Assembly: GCA_013180625.2 (NCBI GenBank)
Contig: SNVD02015901.1
Location: 60,416 to 124,415, forward strand
DNA: 64,000 bases
Reading direction: 5' to 3'
Origin: Boswellia sacra
Taxonomy: Eukaryota; Streptophyta; Magnoliopsida; Sapindales; Burseraceae
In this document: positions 13,011-24,245 of the stretch, piece by piece
Numbering within the stretch: the first letter of the stretch is position 1
How the letters are laid out: each line of letters opens with the position of its first letter
Program-made: the position numbers and the translations under genes
Notes under the pieces: model-generated
Databases searched by the model: none
Told to the model about the DNA's origin: nothing
Seen by the model: only the letters and a program-made list of their open reading frames with translations

Positions 13011-13640
13011 TTTCGGGAATTTGATGTGTTGGGCTGAGCTGGGCTCGGCTCGGCTTGTAATGACTTAAACCCAATAAGTCCAGAAAAAGAAATAAATTAA
13101 GTAACTCTACTCGGCGCTGCTCTTCCTCTCCCCACTCCAGTTTCATCTTAATAACCCCTACCTCAAAATAAAATAAGGATAAAATAATAATTAATATCAT
13201 TAATACGAAGTAAAATGACTTAGCAAAAAAAATACTTCTCTCTTTTGACATATATGTCATTTTTCCTTATTTTCTCTCTAAAACCAATAACTTGATATTC
13301 TTCTCATGTAAACTTCATTATCTCCTAGTCTTTCTAATTTTATATTTTTCTCTCTAATTAAAATCTATTTATCTTTGTTTCTCTTTAAATTTCAACCAAA
13401 TACATAGCTTCGATCTAAATACGAAATCATCTATTTTTGTTTTCTCTCCCTCTTTCCAACATCAAAACTAAAAATTATTTGATTGATTTTTTTATGAACT
13501 TGGAGAATTCAATAATATAAAGAGAAACAATTACTTACGGTTAAAATTATTAAATTTTTTCTTTTTTTATATATCATTGATAGTAGTGTTTAAATTTAAG
13601 AAATGCAACTATTATAAAAATGATAATTTAATTAAGTTTA

Positions 13641-14067
13641 TGATATAGAACATATTAGGAATAAATTAGGGATTTAAATTTTTATTTTAGGGATTGTGAT
13701 ATTATTAGGGATTTTGACTTTTTAAATTATAAATAATCTTAATTTGAGTAATTTTTCTAATTAATAGTTTACTATTTTATCTAAGATTTAATTTTGGTAT
13801 TTTCTTCTTTAGTTGGAATTAGATTCTGTTTTCTAATAGATTATACTTCCTAGTCAAGTTATGATTGTTGAGACTATAAATAAGTGTCTTTAATTATTTT
13901 ATTTTATAGGTTAATGAATATGGATTTTTGATCTTTTAGTAAAAAGATTATTTTTCTCCCTCAATTTTACTCTACTTCTCCCTCAATTTCTTCTATTATT
14001 TTCTCCCATTTCCTCTATCTATATCTCTTTCCCTTTCTTTTAATTTAAGGAACCTCGTTCCTCATTA
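13641..14067 (+). repeat. Left LTR of the TRIM-like element
   Basis: Begins TGATATAGAACATATTAGG and ends CTCATTA, where the partner LTR ends CTCATCA. The terminal CA has apparently decayed to TA. The two LTRs differ at many positions, so the insertion is not recent. Confidence 0.85.
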
Positions 14068-14881
14068 ATTGGTATCAGAGCCTAATATAAATTTTGCAAA
14101 ACCATCCCACTTACCATAAACCTTAAACACAGTCACTATTCACCACTCAAGTTACTGCTCATGACAGATTTACTGTTCATAAACAGCACGTAATTTGGCT
14201 TGACCAACCTGTCTCCTCGGTTTGGTCCATATGGCTAATTATGTCAAGAATGAACTTGATAGATTAGAGAAAACATTTGATAGAATTGAAGCTCATGTTA
14301 ATGAACTCGTTACAACTCTTATTGAAATGTTTAACGTTGATCCTACCTACTTTTTCTTAAGGCGTTGTGTGCAAAAACAAATTATCATGGATGAACATGT
14401 GGTTACATAAAGTGAGGATGAGCATAATCACTAATCTAGTGAGGATGACATAAGGGAGATTGATCTTAAAGGTCAACATAAATCTAAAAGTGATTTTGAT
14501 ACTAAGGGTAAGATGAATTCTAATGATGAGGTAGAGACTACATGTGAAGTTGAATCCATATGTGAAAAAGAATCTCATGAGATCATTCAAGACATTGATT
14601 TCATAGTTGTGATTCATATTTGGGTTCATCTAATTTTATAATTGGGTCAACATCTTTGTTGAAGTCTTCCATGGTAGATATCATTGCTTCCTTGTCAAAG
14701 GATATTGACACATCATCTAAATTTCAGTCACGTAGGCCTATGCCATTCAACTATCAAGAGAACATTTGGGTTGACATCTCTTTAATGCTCATATAAGACA
14801 AGACGTGACGTTTTCTTGTGTATTGACAACTTTCTCCTTGACAACTTGCCAAGAGTCGAGTTCTTTCAAGCGGGGGAGAAT

Positions 14882-15304
14882 TGATGTAGGACATATTAGG
14901 AATAAATTATGGATTTTAATTTTGATTTTAGAAATTTTAATTAATTAGGGATTTTGACTATTATTAGGGATTTTGACTTTCTAAATTACGAGTAATCCTA
15001 ATTTAAATTATTTTTCTAAGTAATAGTTTACTATTTCATCTAGGATTTAATTTTAGTATTTTCTTGTTTAGTTGGAATTAAATTCTATTTCCTAATATAT
15101 TCTATTTCCTAGTCAAGTTATGATTATTGGCACTATAAATAAGTGTCTTTAGTTATTTTATTTTATAGGTTGTTGAATATAGATTTTTTATCTTTTAGTA
15201 AAAAGATTATTTTTCTCCCTCAATTTCTCCAACTATTTTCTCCTCATTCCTCTATCGATATCTCTTTTCCTTTCTTTTAATCTGAGGAACCTCGTTCCTC
15301 ATCA
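14882..15304 (+). repeat. Right LTR of the TRIM-like element
   Basis: Begins TGATGTAGGACATATTAGG and ends CCTCATCA. It aligns along its whole length with 13641-14067, with small indels. Confidence 0.85.
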
Positions 15305-15594
15305 ATTTACCATAAAATAAGAGGTAGGAATTAACGACATTAAAAATGGGGATAATATCACTAACCTTCCTTATGGTTGGCTAATATCAAGCAAAAAGCA
15401 TGTTTAGGGTTTATGTCAGCGTCACCCTAAAACTTTGCAATTTTTTTCATCTAAGTCCAAGAAATGGATTCCGTTAACTTTTAAACTAATAAAAGAATTG
15501 AAAAGAAATTTTACCCCCTAAAATAAATTAAATTAAATAAAACAGAACAAAGTGTAAGAGTGAGAATGAAAGAAAGCAAAGCATAAGCGAGCAA

Positions 15595-15879
15595 TGTGAC
15601 AGAAGAGAGATTATAGATGCTTTTTATTTTTTCATAACTTTACAAAGGAGGAGGGGGTGGTATTTATGGAAAAACTTCAACCAGCCCTTCCAATTACATT
15701 TGAACATCAATAAAGCTCACATGTCTTGATAAGAAAAAGCTTTGAATGCTACCTTTTGCCATGGTAAATGCCAAATGGTAAGGATTGGAAGGATCAATGT
15801 CACCATCCGCCACATGTAACTTTGTGGCAAAATCCTTTGATAACAAATGGTGAAAATGGTGGGACTCCACCTGTCTACA
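15595..15879 (-). repeat. 3' LTR of the split copia element
   Basis: The 285-bp segment has TGT...ACA ends and a purine tract directly upstream on the - strand. Its partner 5' LTR was not found; the element is truncated near 33440. Confidence 0.6.
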
Positions 15880-17033
15880 ATACTCCTCCTTGGAGTTTCA
15901 CCAATTTTTAGATAACTTCATTTAACTTTACTAAGGAAAAACCCAGTGGGATAAAACTCTTAGAAAAGAAATACAAATATATAATGAACTGAAAAATGGT
16001 ATTGGACTCCAACTGCCTCATTAAAAGTCTTGCCAGTAAAACCTAGTAGGATAAAACCTGGTCAAGAAAAAAAAGTATAGTGCATGTATATGTCCATAAT
16101 GCTCCCCCTAATGACGGCTCCCCCTCATGGCTATTTGTATTAACTTGGTTACTTGGAAAGTCTATGCATGTCGATAGCATACACAATTTTTCAAATGTTG
16201 ACGTCGACAATGCTTTGGCGAATAGATCAGCAAAATTATCAAAAGATCATAATTGTTTGACGTCGATCTTTCTATTTTGTTGAAGCTCGTGTGTATAAAA
16301 TAATTTTGAAGATATATGCTTAGTTCTATCTCTTTTGATATATCCTCCTCGAATTTAAGCAATACAAGCGACATTATCTTCAAATATAATTGTGGGAGAA
16401 TCTGAATAGGGTAATTTGCATGTACCTTGAATATGATGAATGACAGACCTTAGCCATATACACTTATGAATTGCTTCATGAAGTGCTAAGATTTCAGCAT
16501 GGTTTGAAGATGTAGCAATAAGAGATTATTTAGTAGACCACCATGATATTGTTGTGCCATTATATGTAAACACATACCTGGTCTGTGATCTGGCTTTGTG
16601 TGGATTAGATAGATATCTGGCATTTGCATAACCAACTAGTCCATGATTGTGAGAAGATTGTTTTGAGTAAAACAATCCTAGATTAATCATTCCAAGAAGG
16701 TAACAAAAAATGTGTTTGATTCCGTTCCAATGTCAGCGTGTTGGTGCAAAGCTAAATCTTGCCAGCAAATTAATAGCAAATGATATGTTCGGTCCAGTGT
16801 ATTGTCCTAGGTACAATAGAGCACCCATTAAATTGAGATATGGTACTTTCGGACCAAGTATCTATTAATCATCCTCTTTAGGTTGATATGGATCCTTTTT
16901 AGGATCCAAAGACTGAACTACCATTGAAGTACTCAAGAGGTGAGCTTTATCCATACGAAAAGATTTCAAGATCTTCTCAGTGTAATTTGACTGATAGTAA
17001 GTATCCTATGGTCATTATGTTCAAGCTACAGAC
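15595..17033 (-). mobile_element. Decayed copia element, 3' part: RNase H remnant and 3' LTR
   Basis: On the - strand this holds a stop-ridden copia RNase H segment (about 17028 to 16080), a purine tract (AAGGAGGAGTAT, complement of 15880-15891) and a short LTR at 15595-15879 that starts TGTAGACAG and ends CTGTCACA. It ends at CAGAC (17029-17033), the left target site of the Athila insertion. The same copia element resumes with its reverse transcriptase at 27118. No intact ORF remains. Confidence 0.75.
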
Positions 17034-18476
17034 GGATATATGTCTATTTATATATTATTTTCATATCAATTCGTCTATGTTTCTTTGCTATATTCCTTGC
17101 TATTTTTATGTTTTTGTGTGGTTTTGATGTTTGGAGGAGTTTTGGAGGAGCTTGCACCAAGTTGGAGTAAAAACCTTTTATTTTCACCTCTGCTAGTCAA
17201 CCAATTTCTCAGATTTAATTGTATTTACGTACAATGAATCAAATGATGTACTATATACCATTCGAAAGCTCTAGAAGTCTAGTTTCTAGAGAAATTTATG
17301 ATTCATGAATCCATATAGTGTACCAGAAGTTATGATCAAAATGATGTAAGCAGTGTAGAATTGTTTTACAAATCACTGTAGCATGTTATTATTTGGGCCA
17401 CTGTAGCAGGGTTACTGTAGCAGAGTGTATAAACATATTTTAGGGTTTTATTTTAATAACAAGAAAGGGAAAACATGTTGGAGGCTGTCTCTCTTGATTT
17501 CTCACATCCCTTAGAGTTCTTGAAGGAGAAAGAAGGCTTGGAAAGATGCGGAACTATAATCTTAAGGAGATTCATCTACGAAGGAGATTTTTAAAGGATT
17601 TGCTGAGTGTTTCCATTCCTTTTCCTTTTCTGAAATTTCTCTATGTTGTATTATATTTATGTTGTGTTTGAACATGTGTAACTAAATCTGATTTGATTGA
17701 GGGTGATTTCAAAGCCCTAGATATGGTTTTTGTGAGTTAATTGTTCAAGAAATTGTTATCCAATTCTCTAATTGAAGTTGCTTGTATTTTCCCATATTCA
17801 ATGCTTATGATGCTTGCTGATTTTATTTGGGTGGCCAACTAAATAGAATCTGGTTGTTGTATATTGCTAGACCAGAAATTTTGATCCGTAATTGTCTTGA
17901 ATTTCTAATCGTTAATAGCAAAATTGTAATTGGAGATTGTAATTGGAGAATATAACCTAAGTTAAATAATCCGAGCTTGTGTGTTTATTGCTTAGATCAA
18001 CCTATCTTTCTTATCGTAATGCTTTCATTGAATTAAATTTAGAGAGCTTGTTCTATGTTGTTTAATGGATAGAGATTAAATAAAGAGTTTGTTAGTTAAC
18101 GACAAAGTGAAGAAAGATTGGGGTAACAGAGCTTGTTGTTATCTATGCTTGATAATTTTAATGTTGTATTTGGATGACAATTCTCTAGTTGATTTGCGAA
18201 TTCATATCTTATGGTAGAGAATGATCTCTTAACCAAGTTTCTCCCATTAATTATTTCTCACTCAATTTAACTTTGTGTTATGTTATTCTTTATTTGCATT
18301 CATATTTCATTTAGTTAATCATTCAACAAACCCCCCCCCCTCCCCCCTCCCCCCATTTATTTTATTATTACTGTCTAATAACAAATTTAATTAGAATCAA
18401 TCCTCGTGGGAACGATATCTTACTCATCACTTTATTACTTGTGCGACTAGTATACTTGCTAGTTTTGAACGCATCA
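17034..18476 (+). repeat. 5' LTR of Athila element 1
   Basis: The 1443-bp LTR starts GGATATATGTC, where sister copies start TGATAG(G/T)TGTC, so the terminal TG is mutated. It ends AACGCATCA. It holds the same motifs as the other Athila LTRs in the window (about 24246, 29857 and 41640, plus the inverted copy at 25293). A C-rich run lies at 18331-18354. Confidence 0.9.
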
Positions 18477-18482
18477 AGTTTT

Positions 18483-18500
18483 TGGCGCTGTTGCTGGGGA
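18483..18500 (+). other. Primer-binding site of Athila element 1
   Basis: TGGCGCTGTTGCTGGGGA differs from the tRNA-Asp-complementary TGGCGCCGTTGCCGGGGA (intact at 31273) at two places. Both are C-to-T changes at CpG. Confidence 0.85.
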
Positions 18501-18581
18501 TTGATTTTCTAATCAATTTGTTATTTTGTTTTTGCTATTGATTCTTGATATTTATTTTTGTTTGTTTGTGTTTAGGCTTTT

Positions 18582-20175
18582 ATGTTCGACGAAGAAGCGG
18601 ACCAACAACTTAAGCAGATTAAGGAGTTTCTCGAATCCTCGAATTTAAGATAAGTCGGTCAATTTCAACTCCACCTCTGAAATTTGACCTTGCATGACAT
18701 ACTTCCCTTCCATCTTCCCATTGTTCAATCAAATCTAAATTGGAAGTAATGGCAGCATAAAACAATCGGACTCTTGAGGAGTTAGAAGCTCCGAATATTG
18801 ATCAACAACTATTATGCATAAATCCCAACCTTGAGGTAGATTTTGAAGTTAAATCTAGACTAATTCATCTCTTGCCTACATTTCATGGTTTTATAGGAGA
18901 GGATCCTAACAAACACTTGAAAAAATTTCATGTGGTATGCTCAAGTATGAAGCCAATTGGCGTTTTTGAGAAGCAAATAAAATTAAGAGCTTTCCCATTC
19001 TCATTAGCAGATTCGATGAAAGAGTGGCTATATTATCTACCACCGGGTACTATCACCATATGCAATGAGATGAGTAGACTCTTTTTGTAGAAATAGTTTC
19101 CCACCTCAAAAGCTATAAACATTAGAAAAGAAATTTTGGCATTTGGCAGTACAATGGAGAATCACTTTATGAATATTGGGAGAGATTTAAAAAGTTATGT
19201 GCTAGCTGTCTACACCACCAAATTAGTGATCGACTACTTATGCAATATTTCTATGAGGGTCTCATGCCAATGGATAGAAGTATGATTGATGCTGCTAGTA
19301 GAGGAGCACTTGTTAATAAAACACCGGAAGCTGTGAGATATTAGATTGGCGACATGGCAGCAAACTCTCAACAATTCAGTAGTTAATTTGAACCACCACT
19401 ACCAAAGAAAGTAAATGAGGTAAGTACTTCAAACATTGAACAACAACTTTTTCAACTTACCTCTCTTGTGAAACAAATAGCTGCAGGAAATATGTAGTAA
19501 TCTAATGCATGTGGGGTATGTTCTACCACGGACCATCCAACCAACATGTGCCCAACCTTGGAAGAAGGAGAGATGGAACAAGCCAATGCCATGGGTGGAT
19601 TTCCAGGACAACCTAGGCAAAGGTATGATCCCTTCTCTAATACTTACAATACCGGATGAAGAGATCGCCCTAATTTCAATTATCGGAATCGTCAGCCGAT
19701 TATTCAAAATGCCATCCCAAACCGACCATTAGATTTTAATCAACCAAGAGTGCAAAAACCGTTTCAAACTCGACAACCACCAACACCATAACCAACTTCA
19801 CAAAGCTCGGGTACATCTATCGAGCATATTATTAAAGCACTTGCCACTAACACAATATAATTTTAGTAAGAAACTAGGGCAAGTATCCGAAACCTAGAAA
19901 ATCAAATGGGCCAATTGGCTACTAACATGAGCAAATTTGAAAGTCAAGGCTCAGGAAAATTACCTTCTCAAATAGTGATCAATCCAAGAGAGAATGCTAG
20001 TGCGGTAACTTTGAGAAGTGGAAAGCAATTAGAGGCCTTGCCAAAGAAATCACAAACTACTGAAGGGGATTACACCACTTCCACCATGAGCAAAACATCA
20101 TCTTCTAAGGTAAATCTTAAAACTCTTATTCCTTATTATGTTACTCCACCTTTTCCTAGCAAATTTTGCAAATAA
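18582..20175 (+). pseudogene. Athila gag, degenerate
   Basis: Gag forms the capsid-like particle. A 72-codon open piece (18872-19090) starts MPTFHGFIGEDPNKHLKKFH and matches the Athila gag core that binds and packs RNA. Further pieces include MGQLATNMSKF and NPRENASAVTLRSGKQLE (19906-20070), the usual gag C-terminal region. In-frame stops and frameshifts separate them, including TAG codons where Gln or Trp codons are expected. It is not translatable as one protein. Confidence 0.85.
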
Positions 20176-20322
20176 AAAAGAAGGAACAAGAACAGGAAAT
20201 CTTGGAGACTTTTCACAAGATCGAGGTAAATCACTTTTGGATGCAATCAAGCAAGTACCTCTTTAAGAAAAATTTCTCAAGGAGTTATGCACCAACAAGA
20301 GAAAGTGAAAAGGAAATGAGAA

Positions 20323-23300
20323 ATGAGTGTGGGAGAAAATGTTTCAACTGTACTACAAAGAAAAATTCCTCCAAAGTGTAAAGATCCAGGTACATTTACT
20401 ATTCTATGCACAATTGGTAATATCAAGTTTGAAAGAGCTATGCTAGATTTAGGAGCAATTATTAATGTCATGCAATATTCTATTTATGCTTTTTTGAATC
20501 TTGGACCCCTTGCGAAAATTAGTACTATCATTCAACTTGCTAATCGTTCTAATACATATCCTAAGGGAGTTATGGAAAATGTTCTTATGCAGATGAATCA
20601 ATTGGTTTTCCTAGCTGATTTCTATGTTTTTGAAATGGAGGATAAGACATCTCCCAATCCAACATCGATTCTTTTAGGGAGACCACTCTTGAAAACTGTC
20701 CAAACCAAGATTGATGTTCATGATGGCACTCTCACAATGGAGTTTGATGGCAAGGTGATTCGTTTCAATATTTTTGAGGCAATGAGGTACCTTAATGACT
20801 TTTATTCTATTTTGCAGTTGATGTTATTGATTATTTGGCACAACAATTTTTTGAGTTAACTCATAATAATGGATTGGAAGTAGCTATTAGTGAGCACATA
20901 GGGACAAAAAATTTCAAAGAACCAAAAAGGTTGATACAAGTGTGCAAAGAAGTGGAGGAAGCTGTGGCAAGCTTAGATGAGACTATAGATATAACCAGAA
21001 ACAGGTCTGATGTTTCTTGCATTGAATTGATTATCTAATGACAAACTTCTTCCTTCTGTGATGAAGCCCCTACCTTGGAGCTTAAGCCTCTTCCAGATCA
21101 TTTGAAGCATGTATTCTTGGTTGAGAAAGATACTTTGCCGGTCATAATAGCAAAGGGTCTTACACCACTACAAGAAAAGAAACTCATACGAGTACTTAGA
21201 GATCACAAAACAACTATTGGGTGGACAATTGCTAACATCAAATATATTAGCCTAGCCATATGCATGCATCGTATCTTATTAGAAGAAGGCCCGAGCCCAT
21301 TAGAGAACCACAATAGAGGTTGAATCCTCCCATGATGGAAGTTGTCAAGAAATAGATTCTCAAACTGTTAGATGCGAATATGATTTATCTAATTTCAGAT
21401 AGCAAGTAGGTGAGCCCAGTCCAAGTTATTCCCAAGAAATCTGGGGTTGCAGTAGTTAAAAATGATAATAATGAGCTAGTTTCCACTCGTATCCAAACTG
21501 GGTGGTGAGTTTACATTGATTATTAGAAGCTCAATTTCGTAACTCACAAGGATCACTCTTCCTTGCCATTCATTGATAAAATGCTTTAGAGATTAGCAGG
21601 TCATTCTCACTATTTTTTTCTCGATGGTTACTCAGGATATAATCAGTTTGTCATTGCCCTTGAGGACCAAGAGAAAACTACATTCACATGCCCATTTGGT
21701 ATGTTTGCTTATCGACGAATGCCATTATGTCTTTGTAGTGCCCCTGCCACTTTCCAAAGATATATGGTAAGTATTTTCTCTGATTATATCGAGAAAAACA
21801 TTAAGGTATTTATGGATGACTTTAGTGCTTTTAGTGATTCTTTTGATAAATGCCTTGATAGCCTTGCACTTATACTTCAAAGATGTATAGAAACTAACCT
21901 TGTTTTGGATTAGAAAAAATGTCATTTTATGGTAGATCAGGGTATAGTTTTGGGAGATGTTATTTATGCTAAGGGTATAGAAGTTGATAAATCTAAGATA
22001 GACCTTATATGTTCCTTACCACCCCCCACAATTGTGCGGGATATTCGTTCTTTTCTTGGTCATGTAGGTTTCTATCGTAGGTGCATAAAAGATTTTTTGA
22101 GGATAGCATTACCTCTATGCAGACTGCTACAAAATGATGTGACCTTTGAATTTGATGAGAAATGCAGTAAGGCATTTGAGAAACTAAAGGAACTCTTGAC
22201 TTCGGCTCTAGTGATCGAATCTCCAAATTGGGATCATCCATTCGAGATCATGTGTAATACAAGTGACTATGCTGTGGGTGCTGTCTTGGGTCAACTAGTT
22301 GGCAAAATTCCACATGCCATTTACTATGTATCTCGGACTTTAAATGATGCTTAGCTTAACTGTTCCACCACTGAGAAAAAGCTGTTGGCGATTATTTTTT
22401 CTTTAGAAAAGTTTCGTTCTTATTTGATTGGTACTAAACTAACAGTTTATTTTGATCATGCAGCCTTTAGGTAAGTGCTCACAAAGAAAGATGCTAACCA
22501 AGGCTTATCAGGTGGATACTCCTCTTACAAGAATTTGACTTGGAGATCAAAGATAAGAGAGGAAGTGAAAACTTAGTTGTAGACCATCTTAGTCATCTTA
22601 TCCATGATAAGGATGCACTACCATTATAAGAAAGTTGAACAATTACTGTCTCTAAGTGTAGGAGCCCCTTGGTATGCAGATATTGTCAAATACTTAGTTA
22701 CCAAGAAGCTACCAGATGACTTGACTCAAGCTCAAAGAGACAAGATCAAAAACATTGTCAAGCACTACATATGGGATGATCCATACTTATGGTGGCATTA
22801 TTCTGACCAAGTGATAAGAATATGTGTATTTGAATATGAATTTAATTTGATTTTAACCTTCTGTCATTCATATGCATGTGGAGGTCACTTTGGACAAAAA
22901 AGAACAGCCCTCAAAGTTCTTGATTATGGATTTTACTAGCCATCATTGTTCAAAAATGCTCATCTCTTTTGCAAAGCTTATGACCATTGTCAAAGGACAT
23001 GTAATTTAAGTGCCAAAAATCAAATGCCACAAACCTCTATACTTATTGTTGAAATTTTTGATGTGTAAGGTATTGATTTCATAGGTCCTTTTCTTTTATC
23101 TTTTAGTAATGGTTACATTATACTTGTTGTGGATTATGTTTCTAGATGGGTGTAAGCAAAAGCTATGAGAACTAATGATTCAAAGTTGTTGTAGATTTTG
23201 TGAAATCTAACATTTTTGCAAGATTTGGAACACCAAGAGCCATAATTAGCGATAGAAGAACACACTTCTGTAATAGATCATTTGAAGCCTTGCTAAAGAA

Positions 23301-23540
23301 ATAAAACATCCTCACAAGGTGTCTACTGCATATCATCTACAAACTAGTGGTCAAGTTGAAGTTTCAAATCGAGAAGTCAAGTCCATCCTCAAGAAGACTG
23401 TGAATCCAAGCAGAAAAGAATGGAGCCTACAACTTGATGATGCACTATGGGCATACCAGATTGCTTACAAGAACCTATTGGTATGTCTCCATATATGTAA
23501 GTCTATGGTAAGCCATGCCACCTTCCAGTAGAGCTCGAAC
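20323..23540 (+). pseudogene. Athila pol (protease, RT, RNase H, integrase), degenerate
   Basis: Open pieces appear in domain order. The protease (20323-20859) has a DLGAI motif where DLGAS is usual. RT (about 21075-22070) has FMDDF at the catalytic site and PATFQRYM before it. RNase H (about 22200-22480) carries NTSDYAVGAVLGQ. The integrase zinc-finger part is at 22604-22939, the core with VDYVSRW around 23130, and the C-terminal side ([14 protein letters not shown]) at 23319-23531. At least six in-frame stops interrupt it. No envelope-like gene is recognisable between 23540 and the purine tract. Confidence 0.88.
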
Positions 23541-24245
23541 ACAAAGCATGGTGGGTAGTAAAGCTTTATAACATGAAGATGGATGTTGTCCTTGAGCAAA
23601 GGAAGCTTTAACTCCAAGAATTGGAAGAACTTAGAAATGATGCCTATGAGAATTCAAAAATTTACAAGGAGAGAGCTAAGGCATTTCACGATAAGATGAT
23701 CTCTCAGAAGAATTTTGAAGTAGGATAGAAGTGTTTTTAAAAAGAATGAAACAACAAAGTGTGGGGGTGTAGTTTCCTTTGTTTTATGAAAAAAAAAAAA
23801 GAGATCGAGTGTTGTAAATGAGCTTGGGGGAGTCACCTGGTGAATTGAAATGAATTTATGTTATGGGGTTGAGCTCTACATAGTCTTGAATGATTTATGT
23901 GTTTGTGGGTGATTTGAGCTAAATTATTATTCTTTATCATACCTTCACCCAAGCCAACGTTACAAGCTTAATAAAGCTCTACTTGATCTTTAGTGTTGTG
24001 CTTGTCTACATTAGTGGAGAGTAACTTGAAAAGTAGGCCTATGGAGTTCATTTATGTGCACATCGTCACTATTAAATATGATTCATTTTTATGCATAAAC
24101 CCATCCTGATTACAATTGAGTCCTATTTGCAAGTTCAAGTATTTGTGTGTTGTGATTTTTTTTTTGTGATTCTGTTTAGATTTAGTTTTGTTTTCATATC
24201 GTTTTAGTTGATCGAGAGCTAGCAAAGTCTAAGTGTGGGGGAATT
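23541..24245 (+). other. Athila 3' noncoding region and polypurine tract
   Basis: Noncoding, with repeated G-rich phrases (gtgtgggggtg at 23759, gcttgggggag at 23823, gtgtgggggaatt at 24233). The last directly precedes the LTR start and serves as the polypurine tract. Confidence 0.7.

Larger units (their letters stand above)
13641..15304 (+). mobile_element. Short non-autonomous LTR retrotransposon (TRIM-like)
   Basis: Two related direct LTRs (13641-14067 and 14882-15304, about 425 bp) flank an 814-bp interior. Just inside the left LTR is TGGTATCAGAGCC (14070-14082), complementary to initiator tRNA-Met. Just before the right LTR is a purine tract, gcgggggagaat (14870-14881). Flanks GTTTA (13636-13640) and ATTTA (15305-15309) may be a target duplication with one change. 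The interior has no polymerase. It holds a 60-codon frame that starts MANYVKNELDRLEKTFDRIE (14231 on) and then acidic Lys/Asp/Glu-rich sequence, possibly a gag relic. Such an element would need enzymes supplied in trans, probably from a copia relative. Confidence 0.85.
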
